Shown: positions 1 to 5,977 of the stretch, piece by piece
Layout of the letters: the number at the start of each line of letters is the position of its first letter
How positions within the stretch are numbered: position 1 is the stretch's first letter
Source: Chthoniobacterales bacterium
GTDB taxonomy: Bacteria > Verrucomicrobiota > Verrucomicrobiia > Chthoniobacterales > UBA10450
NCBI GenBank assembly: GCA_013697015.1
Contig: JACCXL010000324.1
Location: 1 to 9,002, forward strand
Direction: 5' to 3'
DNA length: 9,002 nt
Translations under genes and position numbers: made by a program
Notes under the pieces: model-generated
Database searches by the model: none
Seen by the model: only the letters and a program-made list of their open reading frames with translations
What the model was told of the DNA's origin: nothing

Positions 1-1
1 G

Positions 2-700
2 TTCCGAGAACAGCCGCAGGTGGCGATGCCGGACGGGATGTATTTCAGCGCCGCGCGCGGCTCAGTGCGGAAGAAGCTCGCGCGGCAGGCGGCGGAGGAT
101 TGGCGAGCATTTCTCCAGGCGCGCGCGCAGGAGCTGGTGCCGGGCGGCCAGATGATGGTGCAGGGAATCGCGACGGTGGTGGCGCCGGACGGGAGCGAGC
201 AGGCGTCGGCGGCGAGGTTGCTCCAGCTGATGTGGGAGGTGGCGCGCACGCTGGTGGAGGATGGGCACCTGGATGGTCGAGTTCTCGTTAGTTACATTTT
301 TCCTGTCTACTGTCGGAGCAAGGAGGAGGCGTTGGCGCCAATGACGCAGGGCGGTCCGCTGGCGGAGGCGCTGGAAGTGGTGTCGGCGGAGACGAGCGCG
401 GTGGCGAATCCTTATTGGGAGGAATGGGAACGGAACGGTGACGCGGCGGGTTACGCGCGGAGTTACACGGCGTTCGTGCGCGCGTTCGCGGAGTCGACGC
501 TGGCGAAGCATTTATTCGCGAGCGCCCAGAACCCAGAGGAGCTGGGCGAGGAGTTTTTTCGTCGGCTGGAGGAGGCAATCCGGAAGGAGCCGGAGCGGGG
601 GAAATATGAGGCGACGATATTGCGAGTGGTGATGAGGAAGAAAGTAGAAAGTAGGAAGGCTAAAGGGGAAAAGTCGGAGGGGATTCAGGGGAAAGGGTGA
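2..700 (+). CDS. SAM-dependent methyltransferase, SABATH-like (5' end outside the window)
   Basis: This is the C-terminal ~232 residues of a methyltransferase. The reading frame is open from the first bases of the window, so the start lies upstream; the internal GTG at 20 is not a credible start. The visible part matches the second half of the bacterial relatives of plant salicylate/jasmonate carboxyl methyltransferases. It has a DWRAFLQARAQELVPGG block at visible residues 33-49, then strand residues MMVQ, then FPVYCRS at ~100-106, an ANPYWEEWERNGD segment at ~135-147 and a YTAFVRAFAESTLAKHLF helix at ~155-172. Such enzymes transfer a methyl group from S-adenosylmethionine to a small carboxylate; the substrate here is unknown. 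The SAM-binding N-terminal half is not in the window. The family fold seems to end near RVVMRKK. The remaining 19 residues (K, E, G, S-rich) are encoded by a purine-rich repeat and probably carry no function. Family assignment is from remembered sequence pattern, without a search. Confidence 0.72.
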   Translation, partial: FREQPQVAMPDGMYFSAARGSVRKKLARQAAEDWRAFLQARAQELVPGGQMMVQGIATVVAPDGSEQASAARLLQLMWEVARTLVEDGHLDGRVLVSYIFPVYCRSKEEALAPMTQGGPLAEALEVVSAETSAVANPYWEEWERNGDAAGYARSYTAFVRAFAESTLAKHLFASAQNPEELGEEFFRRLEEAIRKEPERGKYEATILRVVMRKKVESRKAKGEKSEGIQGKG

Positions 701-746
701 AGTTGAAAGGCGAAAGGAGAAAAGATCAGATATCGGAGGTCAGAGG
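640..746. repeat. Purine-rich heptameric repeat tract, left copy
   Basis: A 7-bp periodic, purine-rich tract. Clear units are GAAAGTA twice (640-653), then gaaag-type units ttgaaag and gcgaaag at 703-716, and TCGGAGG plus TCAGAGG at 733-746. The phase slips by about 2 bp near 682-690. In 631-700, 59 of 70 bases are purines. The tract begins inside the methyltransferase reading frame, supplies its last codons and stop, and continues into the spacer before the next gene. It is similar in unit and strand bias to the tract at 1227-1275. No coding role is suggested; it looks like a spreading or slippage-derived intergenic repeat. Confidence 0.7.
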
Positions 747-792
747 GCGATTACGCTGTTCGAAGGCGGTGCCTCTGATTACGAATGCTCGC

Positions 793-796
793 AGGA
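793..796 (+). promoter_or_regulatory. Ribosome binding site of the AP2-like gene
   Basis: AGGA lies 7 nt before the ATG at 804. It is one of the better Shine-Dalgarno matches in the window and fixes the start of the following gene. Confidence 0.55.
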
Positions 797-803
797 AATA
801 GCC

Positions 804-1217
804 ATGACCAGGAAACGAAGACAACCGCGCGTTTACATAGAGTTTCGAAATATCCGGACGCTGCCGAGCGGATATCAGGTAGCGGTGACGCGTAACAAGC
901 AGGAGTTCAGCAAGCATTTCGCCGGGCATTCGGACGCGGCGGTGAAGGCGGCAATACGTTGGCGCGACCAGATACTCCGGCTCCTGCCGAATAAGCGGAA
1001 CAATCCGATCCCCCCTCGGGTTCTCGCCGCGCTCCATCTCCAAAGCCCGGTGGTGGGGGTGTTCCGCAGCGCCTACCGCAACTTCTATCAGGTAAGCTAT
1101 CGCGGCGGCGATGGCCGGCAAAGGGCGCGCGCTTTCTCCTGGAAGGATCGCGCGGGAGAGATCGAGGCATATCGGAAGGCGGTGAAATTCAGGCGGCAGA
1201 TGGAACGCGAGGCGTAG
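804..1217 (+). CDS. Small basic protein with two AP2-like repeats, putative DNA-binding
   Basis: A 137-residue, strongly basic protein with no signal peptide or membrane segment. The start is supported by AGGA 7 nt upstream of the ATG. It appears to contain two copies of a three-strand plus helix unit. Copy one is ~residues 20-62 (GYQVAVTRN, FSKHFAGHSD, then helix AAVKAAIRWRDQIL). Copy two is ~84-134 (GVFRSAYRNFYQVSYR, GRQRARAFSW, then helix EIEAYRKAVKFRRQM). The order aromatic-Q-V, a second strand ending in Phe, then an acidic/alanine-rich helix recalls the AP2/ERF DNA-binding fold, which also occurs in bacterial integrase and HNH-endonuclease accessory domains. No nuclease or recombinase domain is attached here. 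A DNA-binding role is therefore an inference from pattern and charge. The gene stands alone between two purine-rich heptamer arrays. It could also be an uncharacterised lineage-specific protein without DNA binding. Confidence 0.6.
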   Translation: MTRKRRQPRVYIEFRNIRTLPSGYQVAVTRNKQEFSKHFAGHSDAAVKAAIRWRDQILRLLPNKRNNPIPPRVLAALHLQSPVVGVFRSAYRNFYQVSYRGGDGRQRARAFSWKDRAGEIEAYRKAVKFRRQMEREA

Positions 1218-1226
1218 CGGACGGAG

Positions 1227-1275
1227 ACGGAGGACGAAAGACAAAGGCCGGAAGACAGAGGTCGGAGGTCGGAAG
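1227..1275. repeat. Seven perfect-phase heptamers, right copy of the purine-rich repeat
   Basis: Seven consecutive 7-bp units without any phase slip: acggagg, acgaaag, acaaagg, ccggaag, acagagg, tcggagg, tcggaag. Position 2 is C, position 5 is A and position 7 is G in all seven units, and the other positions except the first are purines. The array begins 10 bp after the stop codon of the AP2-like gene. The two right-most units nearly repeat the TCGGAGG-TCAGAGG pair at 733-746, so the two tracts are related and bracket that gene. Confidence 0.8.
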
Positions 1276-1310
1276 TAGCACCGAAACTGCTCTCCACAGG
1301 GTCGCGGTTT

Positions 1311-1323
1311 GCTCTCGTTAGGC
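1311..1323 (+). repeat. Direct repeat with GTTAGGC core, upstream copy
   Basis: gctctcgttaggc matches gcactcgttaggc at 1954-1966 in 12 of 13 positions. The two copies sit at the start and the end of the membrane-anchored gene, 643 bp apart. The 3' half, GTTAGGC, fits the integron attC core consensus GTTRRRY, but no matching inverse core is visible upstream. Confidence 0.35.
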
Positions 1324-1338
1324 AAGCGGCGGCACTTC

Positions 1339-1971
1339 GTGAAGAAATTCCTGGCACTGCTGGCGATCGGAAGCGCGTGGTTCGCCTATGCGTATTTTCA
1401 TCGGCCGATCACGTATCCGCCTGGCGTCCTGATTTCCTCCGACCCGGCGCAAACCGCGATTATGCAGAAACCGGAGCCGATCGAACATGGCCGGTTCCAG
1501 CTCAAACCGCTGGCGCATTTTTCAATCGAAGCGCGCGTCTTGCATCGCAAGGTTTACGGATACGATCGGCAATCAGCGCTCGTCCCGGTCGATCTGGCGC
1601 TCGGTTGGGGGCCGATGTCGGACCAATCGATTCTCGATCGGTTGGAGATCACACAGAGCATGCGGTTCTATTGGTACGAGTATCGTTTACCGCCGCCGCT
1701 TTCACCGGACCAGATTGTCCTTCATAGCACGAATCTGCACGTGATCCCGGCCACGAAGACAATTGGCGCGATCTGCAAATCGCTGCGCGTGGGCGACCTG
1801 GTCCATCTGGATGGCGAATTGGTGGAAGCGACGGGAGCGGAAATCGGGACATGGCGGAGTTCACTCAGCCGCACGGATACCGGCAATGGTGCGTGCGAAC
1901 TGATGCTCGTGGAAGAATGCGAGAAGCTATCCGCCGTGCCTGAGCGCCCAAATGCACTCGTTAGGCGATAA
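1339..1971 (+). CDS. Membrane-anchored protein of an uncharacterised conserved family
   Basis: From the GTG at 1339 the product is 210 residues. It starts with two lysines and one hydrophobic stretch (FLALLAIGSAWFAYAYF, ~4-20), so it is probably an inner-membrane anchored or exported protein with its body outside the cytoplasm. An in-frame TTG at 1309 adds ten residues and has AGGG 7 nt upstream, so it is a real alternative start. The soluble part carries strong blocks: PLAHFSIEARVL (~57-68), DLALGWGPMSD (~85-95), HSTNLHVIPA (~128-137) and TWRSSLSRTDTGNGACELM (~170-188). I recognise these as features of a family found in varied bacteria that is normally annotated only as hypothetical. The blocks suggest an all-beta body, but no catalytic set is evident. 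The last dozen residues (ERPNALVRR) lie beyond the conserved core and overlap a direct repeat that also occurs just upstream of the gene. Function unknown. Confidence 0.7.
   Translation: MKKFLALLAIGSAWFAYAYFHRPITYPPGVLISSDPAQTAIMQKPEPIEHGRFQLKPLAHFSIEARVLHRKVYGYDRQSALVPVDLALGWGPMSDQSILDRLEITQSMRFYWYEYRLPPPLSPDQIVLHSTNLHVIPATKTIGAICKSLRVGDLVHLDGELVEATGAEIGTWRSSLSRTDTGNGACELMLVEECEKLSAVPERPNALVRR
1954..1966 (+). repeat. Direct repeat with GTTAGGC core, downstream copy
   Basis: gcactcgttaggc, partner of the copy at 1311-1323. It lies in the final codons of the membrane-anchored gene, just before its TAA stop, and is preceded by gcccaaa, a poor match to the inverse attC core. Whether the pair marks a cassette boundary or is chance cannot be settled here. 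Confidence 0.35.
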
Positions 1972-2029
1972 GGCCGTGGCAAACATTTTTCGCGCGTCGT
2001 AAACCGTGAGAAGGGTCGGCCATTACGAA

Positions 2030-2106
2030 TGGTCGGGCTGGGGGGATTTGAACCCCCGGCCTCTGCGTCCCGAACGCAGCGCTCTACCAAGCTGAGCCAC
2101 AGCCCG
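2030..2106 (-). tRNA. tRNA-Pro, anticodon CGG
   Basis: A 77-nt cloverleaf read on the minus strand. The acceptor stem CGGGCTG pairs with CAGCCCG, followed by discriminator A and a genomically encoded CCA. The D arm is GCTC-AGCTTGGTA-GAGC. The anticodon stem-loop is CTGCG-TTCGGGA-CGCAG, giving anticodon CGG, which reads the proline codon CCG. The T arm has GGGGG-TTCAAAT-CCCCC. All four stems pair. The transcript leader contains a small hairpin (cgccgc 2111-2116 with gcggcg 2128-2133). No convincing promoter was found; a TTGCCA at 2162-2167 lacks a good partner -10 box. Confidence 0.97.
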
Positions 2107-2281
2107 AAATCGCCGCCCCGAAGACGAGCGGCGGCCTCTATCTCGCGTATCCGCGGCCGGATGGCAAGGATTTCGCGCTCGGCGTGGTGGCGAACGATCA
2201 AACAGGGCCAATTGCTTCTGGAGAACGGACACGATAATACTCGCAAACGCGCGAGCGGATACGCTCTGCGAATTCACTCCA

Positions 2282-3718
2282 ATGCCTTCGCTGCCCGCCA
2301 AATTACCACGTCCCCCGAACCTGATCGTTTTCCTGCCGGATCAACAGCGAGCCGACACGATCGCATGCTATGGCAACGGCAAAGTTCATTCCCCGAATCT
2401 TGGCAAATTGGCGGCTGAAGCGACGCTGTTTCAGCGCGCTTACGTGACGCAGCCGGTCTGTTCGCCTTCGCGCTCCTCGCTCCTGTCCGGCACCTGGCCG
2501 CATGCGAACGGCGTCACGCGCAACAGCGTTCCGCTCACTCCGAAGATTCGGGTTCTTCCGGAACTGTTGACGAATCCCGATTACCGGACCGCCTACTTCG
2601 GCAAGTGGCACCTGGGTGACGAGACCACGCGGCAACGCTCTTTTCAGGAATGGATCGCGACCGAAGATGTCGGCGGCTACACCGAGTTCCTCCGCGCGCA
2701 TGGACAGCGCCCCGACCAGCCGGACGGCGCTTTTTCAACTCTCGCGATAAGCAAGTTACCGGTCGAGCTGTCGAAGCCCCGGTTTCTGGAATCCCATGCC
2801 TGCCGCTTCATAAAGGAAAACCGGAGCGCTCCGTTCATCTTATATGTCGCCTTCGCCGAACCTCATTCCCCTTATAACGGGCCCTTAAACGACGAACATC
2901 AGCTCGCTGAGGTCGAACTCGATCACACTGCTCTCGTGCCGCCGAACAACGACGTGCCGTTGCGCTACCGGCTCATGCGCGAATGGCAGCGCGACTACGC
3001 GGAGCGGGATCGCCAACGCGGTTCCGATCTCTATTTCTTCGGCAGTACGCCGGAGGAATATCGTCGCATCAAACAGCGCTACCTCGGGCTCGTGACTCTG
3101 GTCGACGAAAGCATCGGCGCGATTCTCAAGTGCGTGGAGGAGGCCGGGATGGCCGCACATACGATCGTCGTCCACACGAGCGACCATGGGGACATGATGG
3201 GAGCGCATCACCTTTTTGCGAAGGAAGTGATGTTCGAAGAAGCCGTCCGCGTCCCGTATTTGATCCGGTTGCCGGGGCAACGATCTGGTCACGTCGTCCC
3301 GCAAGCCGTCAGTCAGATCGATTTCGTTCCGACTCTCCTGGATCTGCTCGGCCAGGCGCCGGCCACACAGTGCCCCGGAAAAAGCCGAAGGCGGCTCGTG
3401 CAGGGCGAGGAGATGCCGCCGGAGAACATCTTCATCGAATGGTCGCCGAACCGGACAAAAATCAAAAAAGGAACGGCACTGGGTTCGCGCGGAGAGGTAC
3501 AACGCGCGATCGAGGAATCGACCCGAACGGTTGTCCTGCCGGACGGATGGAAGCTGTCGTTGCGTGACAAGGATCTGAACGAACTCTACCATCTGAATGA
3601 CGATCCTCTCGAGATGCACAATCTCGCGGCCGAGACACGGCAGGCCGACGTTCTCGTGCGAGGGCGAGATGCAATCCGGCGGTGGCAGGCGACGGTCGGT
3701 GATCCGCTGAAACTGTAA
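2282..3718 (+). CDS. Type I sulfatase (formylglycine-dependent), apparently cytoplasmic
   Basis: A 478-residue sulfatase of normal family length that hydrolyses a sulfate ester. The alkaline-phosphatase-like fold is recognisable throughout. The N-terminal metal site is FLPDQQRADTIACYGN (~17-32). The modification motif CSPSR at 60-64 has Cys60 as the residue converted to formylglycine. GKWHLG at 107-112 and PHSPYN at ~194-199 follow, then the second metal site TSDHGDMMGAHH at ~299-310 with Lys314. The C-terminal LYHLNDDPLEMHNLA segment is typical of the family. Two points are odd. The usual Asp-Asp pair of the first metal site is Asp-Gln (DQxR), as in some sulfatase and phosphonate-hydrolase-like subfamilies. 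There is also no signal peptide, although many polysaccharide sulfatases are exported. No formylglycine-generating enzyme or anaerobic maturase is in the window. The ATG at 2282 has no clear Shine-Dalgarno. Its 3' end faces the glycosyltransferase/sulfotransferase operon at 55 bp, which suggests a linked sulfated-glycan role. The exact substrate is unknown. Confidence 0.92.
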   Translation: MPSLPAKLPRPPNLIVFLPDQQRADTIACYGNGKVHSPNLGKLAAEATLFQRAYVTQPVCSPSRSSLLSGTWPHANGVTRNSVPLTPKIRVLPELLTNPDYRTAYFGKWHLGDETTRQRSFQEWIATEDVGGYTEFLRAHGQRPDQPDGAFSTLAISKLPVELSKPRFLESHACRFIKENRSAPFILYVAFAEPHSPYNGPLNDEHQLAEVELDHTALVPPNNDVPLRYRLMREWQRDYAERDRQRGSDLYFFGSTPEEYRRIKQRYLGLVTLVDESIGAILKCVEEAGMAAHTIVVHTSDHGDMMGAHHLFAKEVMFEEAVRVPYLIRLPGQRSGHVVPQAVSQIDFVPTLLDLLGQAPATQCPGKSRRRLVQGEEMPPENIFIEWSPNRTKIKKGTALGSRGEVQRAIEESTRTVVLPDGWKLSLRDKDLNELYHLNDDPLEMHNLAAETRQADVLVRGRDAIRRWQATVGDPLKL

Positions 3719-3773
3719 TGCGGTCGCGGAGGCCGAAAACGGCGCGCGCTCAAACGCGAAACCCTCGAACGTT

Positions 3774-4505
3774 CTACAGTTTGCCCATAGTGACGCGTTC
3801 GCGCAGGGGCCGTGGGAAGCGCGAAGGCAACGCGATCTCCGTTTGCCGGAGGCTTTCGTAGCAATTCCGCGTCAAACGCCCGCCGCGCGTGCTTTCGCCG
3901 AAGACGGCGTAGTTCTCTTTCGTCACATAAAGCCGGTGATCCGCCAGTTTCAAAATCTCGAACTGTTGCTCGCACATGAGCTTGGCGTTCGGGATGTGCC
4001 CGGACATCTCCGAAAAAAAATGGCGCAGAACCTTGGCGCGGAGAAATTGGTGAATCCAGATCTGATACCAGCCACTGCGCTCCAACAGAACATCGCCGCT
4101 CGGCGTGATTCGTTCACCAGGATACAAGGCGAGGTCGGGCCGATCGAGAGTCGCTCGGCAGCGGCAAAACATGAGCCCGCTCACGTCGGGAGATCCTTGC
4201 GCGTAGGAGAGCACGCGCTCGACCTTATCGAGGGCTAGCTCCATCGGGTATTTATCGTCCGCGCACCAGTAGACCCATTCTTCGTCGTCCAGATCAGCCA
4301 GCAGCCGGAGAACCGTGCGGGGAATATCGTCGGGCGAACTTTCAGGCGATTCGATGTAGCGCACTTTGTCGGAATCCGTTCCCCCGAGAGTTTGATACGG
4401 GATTCGGAAAATGAACGGGTGGTCAGGCCAGAGACGGTCGTACTGGTGAATCATGTGATGAGTGATGACGCGATACCGATCACAGGTCAGGACAATGGCG
4501 TTCAT
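3774..4505 (-). CDS. Glycosyltransferase-like protein (GT-A-like), last gene of the sulfotransferase operon
   Basis: A 243-residue soluble protein. The N-terminus MNAIVLTCDRYR is followed by a predicted beta/alpha alternation, and WVYWCADDKYPM at 77-88 sits where GT-A glycosyltransferases carry the Asp-x-Asp or Asp-Asp metal and nucleotide-sugar motif (Asp83-Asp84 here). Later blocks are SGWYQIWIHQFLRAKVL (~144-160), MCEQQFEIL (~177-185) and VTKENYAVFGESTRGG (~194-209), compatible with an acceptor site and closing loop. I recall similar proteins only as hypothetical, so the glycosyltransferase call is an inference from the motif and the context. It begins 54 nt after the stop of a sulfotransferase gene on the same strand and is probably co-transcribed with it. 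It would then supply the sugar that is sulfated, or modify the same acceptor. Upstream SD is weak. The C-terminal ~15 residues (RFPRPLRERVTMGKL) look like non-conserved tail. Confidence 0.6.
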   Translation of the reverse strand: MNAIVLTCDRYRVITHHMIHQYDRLWPDHPFIFRIPYQTLGGTDSDKVRYIESPESSPDDIPRTVLRLLADLDDEEWVYWCADDKYPMELALDKVERVLSYAQGSPDVSGLMFCRCRATLDRPDLALYPGERITPSGDVLLERSGWYQIWIHQFLRAKVLRHFFSEMSGHIPNAKLMCEQQFEILKLADHRLYVTKENYAVFGESTRGGRLTRNCYESLRQTEIALPSRFPRPLRERVTMGKL

Positions 4506-4559
4506 CTCAGTGCGAGCGCGACCGGCTCCGGCTCGTTCGATGCAAATGCTTCCAAAACG

Positions 4560-5204
4560 CTAGGAGCCGAATTCGTAGCCGAAGTGTTCGATGTCGACGT
4601 CGAATTTCCGCGCGATCACTTCCCTGGTGCGCGCGTTGTAGTATTCGCTGTAATGCCGGCCGCGCGCGTTCGGCCTGCTGTGCGGCAACGTCCGGGTTAG
4701 CCCCAGCTTTTCCGCGACGAAGGCCCAGTCTTCGTCCAGCCGTTCGAATTTACCGATAAAATCAGCGAGCACGGTCCCATTTGGATCGACAAACCAATCG
4801 AGCTGATAACGGTGCGGCGAAGAATGCACACACGTGCTGCTGCTGTAGCGGATCCAGTCCACGAACTCTTCGAAGGTCATCTGGTCTTTCATCTGCAGCG
4901 CCTCTTTTCGTTCGTAAAGCGACACGACGCGATCCCACGGGTTCCGCACAAATCCGAATTTGAAATAGCTCTCGAACTGGCGTCCCCCGATTTCGCTCCG
5001 GCGCTCTTTTGAGCGCAGCAGATAGAGCGACTCGAAAAGGCGATTTAGCTTTCCGCCGCGACGCGTCCAGTAGTTTTCCATCAGCTTTTTGTTTTCCCAC
5101 AAGTTCAGGTGCGGCCTGATGGCTTTGCCGAGAATCGCGCGCACACTGGTCGAGCCGGTCTTGGGAACTTCGACAAAGATGCATTTGTATTGGTGAGAGA
5201 TCAC
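4560..5204 (-). CDS. Sulfotransferase family 2 protein, middle gene of the operon
   Basis: A 214-residue PAPS-dependent sulfotransferase of the Sulfotransfer_2 type. The 5'-phosphosulfate loop is VPKTGSTSVRAIL (13-25) and the 3'-phosphate motif is FGFVRNPWDRVVSLY (83-97), including Arg87 and Ser95. The C-terminal signature HYSEYYNARTREVIARKFD with FGYEF (~184-212) is nearly the same as in the divergent gene at 6057-6668. The protein is expected to move a sulfuryl group from PAPS to a hydroxyl or amine of a glycan or lipid in the cytoplasm; it has no membrane segment. Translation starts at GTG 5204-5202. An AGGAG lies 10 nt upstream, and a tiny ATG-GCC-GCG-TGA reading frame ends in a 4-nt overlap (GTGA) with this start, which may couple initiation. 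The gene begins 30 nt after the previous sulfotransferase and 54 nt before the glycosyltransferase-like gene, so the three look like one operon. Confidence 0.87.
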   Translation of the reverse strand: MISHQYKCIFVEVPKTGSTSVRAILGKAIRPHLNLWENKKLMENYWTRRGGKLNRLFESLYLLRSKERRSEIGGRQFESYFKFGFVRNPWDRVVSLYERKEALQMKDQMTFEEFVDWIRYSSSTCVHSSPHRYQLDWFVDPNGTVLADFIGKFERLDEDWAFVAEKLGLTRTLPHSRPNARGRHYSEYYNARTREVIARKFDVDIEHFGYEFGS

Positions 5205-5234
5205 GCGGCCATCGCTCCTCTCCCCACGTGTCGT

Positions 5235-5924
5235 TTAGAATACATATCCGTGCAGGTCGATTTCGCGCTCGAAGGCCTGCGCAACGATCGCGCGTTGCGC
5301 GTCGTTGAAGACCGTCCGATACGGGGCGGGATCAGCGCGGTAATCACCTTTGGCGCGAACGCCCAAATGTCCCTCGAACGGGATGCCGATGTCAGCGAAA
5401 ACTTCGGCAAGGTCTCCGAGCAGGTTCTCGAAGCGCACCACCCGGTCCACGATTATCTTTGCGCCGGTCCGATCGGTATACCGGTAAGAATTCCAAGGGA
5501 ATCTTCTCCGCGCGAGATATTCATCCAATGACAACGAGCTCTCGCGGCGCGCAGCGGCCATGTGGTAATGGGAGAGGACCTTGTCCCATGGATTCCGTTC
5601 GACGCAGAATTTGTAGTATTCCTGCCAGACGCGGGCAGAGACCCGTTTCTGTATCAGCGTGGCAGGCATATGGTTGAAGAATCGATCGCTTCTCCTGAGA
5701 CCTTCGATGAGGATTGGAATGACCTTCCTCGGATGTCGCAAAGCTGCCGGAAAAGGGTTAATAAATCCACGATAGTTGCGCGGACGGTGTCCCTCGACGG
5801 GCGGGACGATCGGCGTCAAAATATCTCGCGCGCCGCAATGAGGGGAAAGGAAGACTTCGATGCTGGTGCCCGCGGTTTTTGCGGTCTTGATGAAAATGAA
5901 TTTGTGTTCGTGCGAGATGATCAT
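5235..5924 (-). CDS. Sulfotransferase family protein, first gene of the operon
   Basis: A 229-residue sulfotransferase when started at ATG 5924, which gives MIISHEHKFIFIK, matching the MISHQYKCIFVE and MISFQKRFLFVH starts of its two neighbours. The open frame extends 25 codons further upstream, but those residues are Arg/Ser/Ala-rich and unlike any sulfotransferase start. PAPS motifs: TAKTAGTSIEVFL (14-26) for the 5'-phosphosulfate loop and FCVERNPWDKVLSHY (106-120) for the 3'-phosphate. HMPA at ~85-88 fits the conserved histidine segment of the family. The end (AQRAIVAQAFEREIDLHGYVF) is a diverged version of the HYxxYY...FGYxF tail of the other two, with HYxxYY replaced by APYRTVF. It is therefore the most divergent of the three and may use a different acceptor. 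It leads a minus-strand operon with the next sulfotransferase and the glycosyltransferase-like gene, and faces away from the third sulfotransferase. Confidence 0.85.
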   Translation of the reverse strand: MIISHEHKFIFIKTAKTAGTSIEVFLSPHCGARDILTPIVPPVEGHRPRNYRGFINPFPAALRHPRKVIPILIEGLRRSDRFFNHMPATLIQKRVSARVWQEYYKFCVERNPWDKVLSHYHMAAARRESSLSLDEYLARRRFPWNSYRYTDRTGAKIIVDRVVRFENLLGDLAEVFADIGIPFEGHLGVRAKGDYRADPAPYRTVFNDAQRAIVAQAFEREIDLHGYVF

Positions 5925-5977
5925 CGGCGCTGCGCGGGAGGAGCTCCGCGTCAGGCGGCCCGCCGCGCGATTGTTAA

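Noticed and set aside
640..1275. CRISPR array
   Set aside because: The repeats are 7-bp degenerate tandem units with no spacers and no cas genes nearby.
726..1325. Minus-strand ORF of 199 codons over the AP2-like gene
   Set aside because: Its ends are translations of the heptamer arrays (repeated RPL/SVF patterns) and its middle is antisense of the AP2-like gene; the plus frame has the better ribosome binding site.
2137..2167. Promoter for tRNA-Pro on the minus strand
   Set aside because: TTGCCA is a fair -35, but candidate -10 boxes at 17-19 bp match consensus at no more than three positions.
1722..2246. Minus-strand ORF of 174 codons crossing the tRNA
   Set aside because: It reads through a complete tRNA-Pro gene and the antisense of the membrane-anchored gene, so it cannot be a real protein gene.
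2885..3619. Long minus-strand ORF (244 codons) opposite the sulfatase
   Set aside because: It lies wholly inside the sulfatase gene, which carries every catalytic motif; the antisense translation resembles no family and is a codon-bias shadow.
3732..3743. Hairpin gccg-aaaa-cggc between the convergent genes as a bidirectional terminator
   Set aside because: Only a 4-bp stem and no T-run on either strand; too weak to call.
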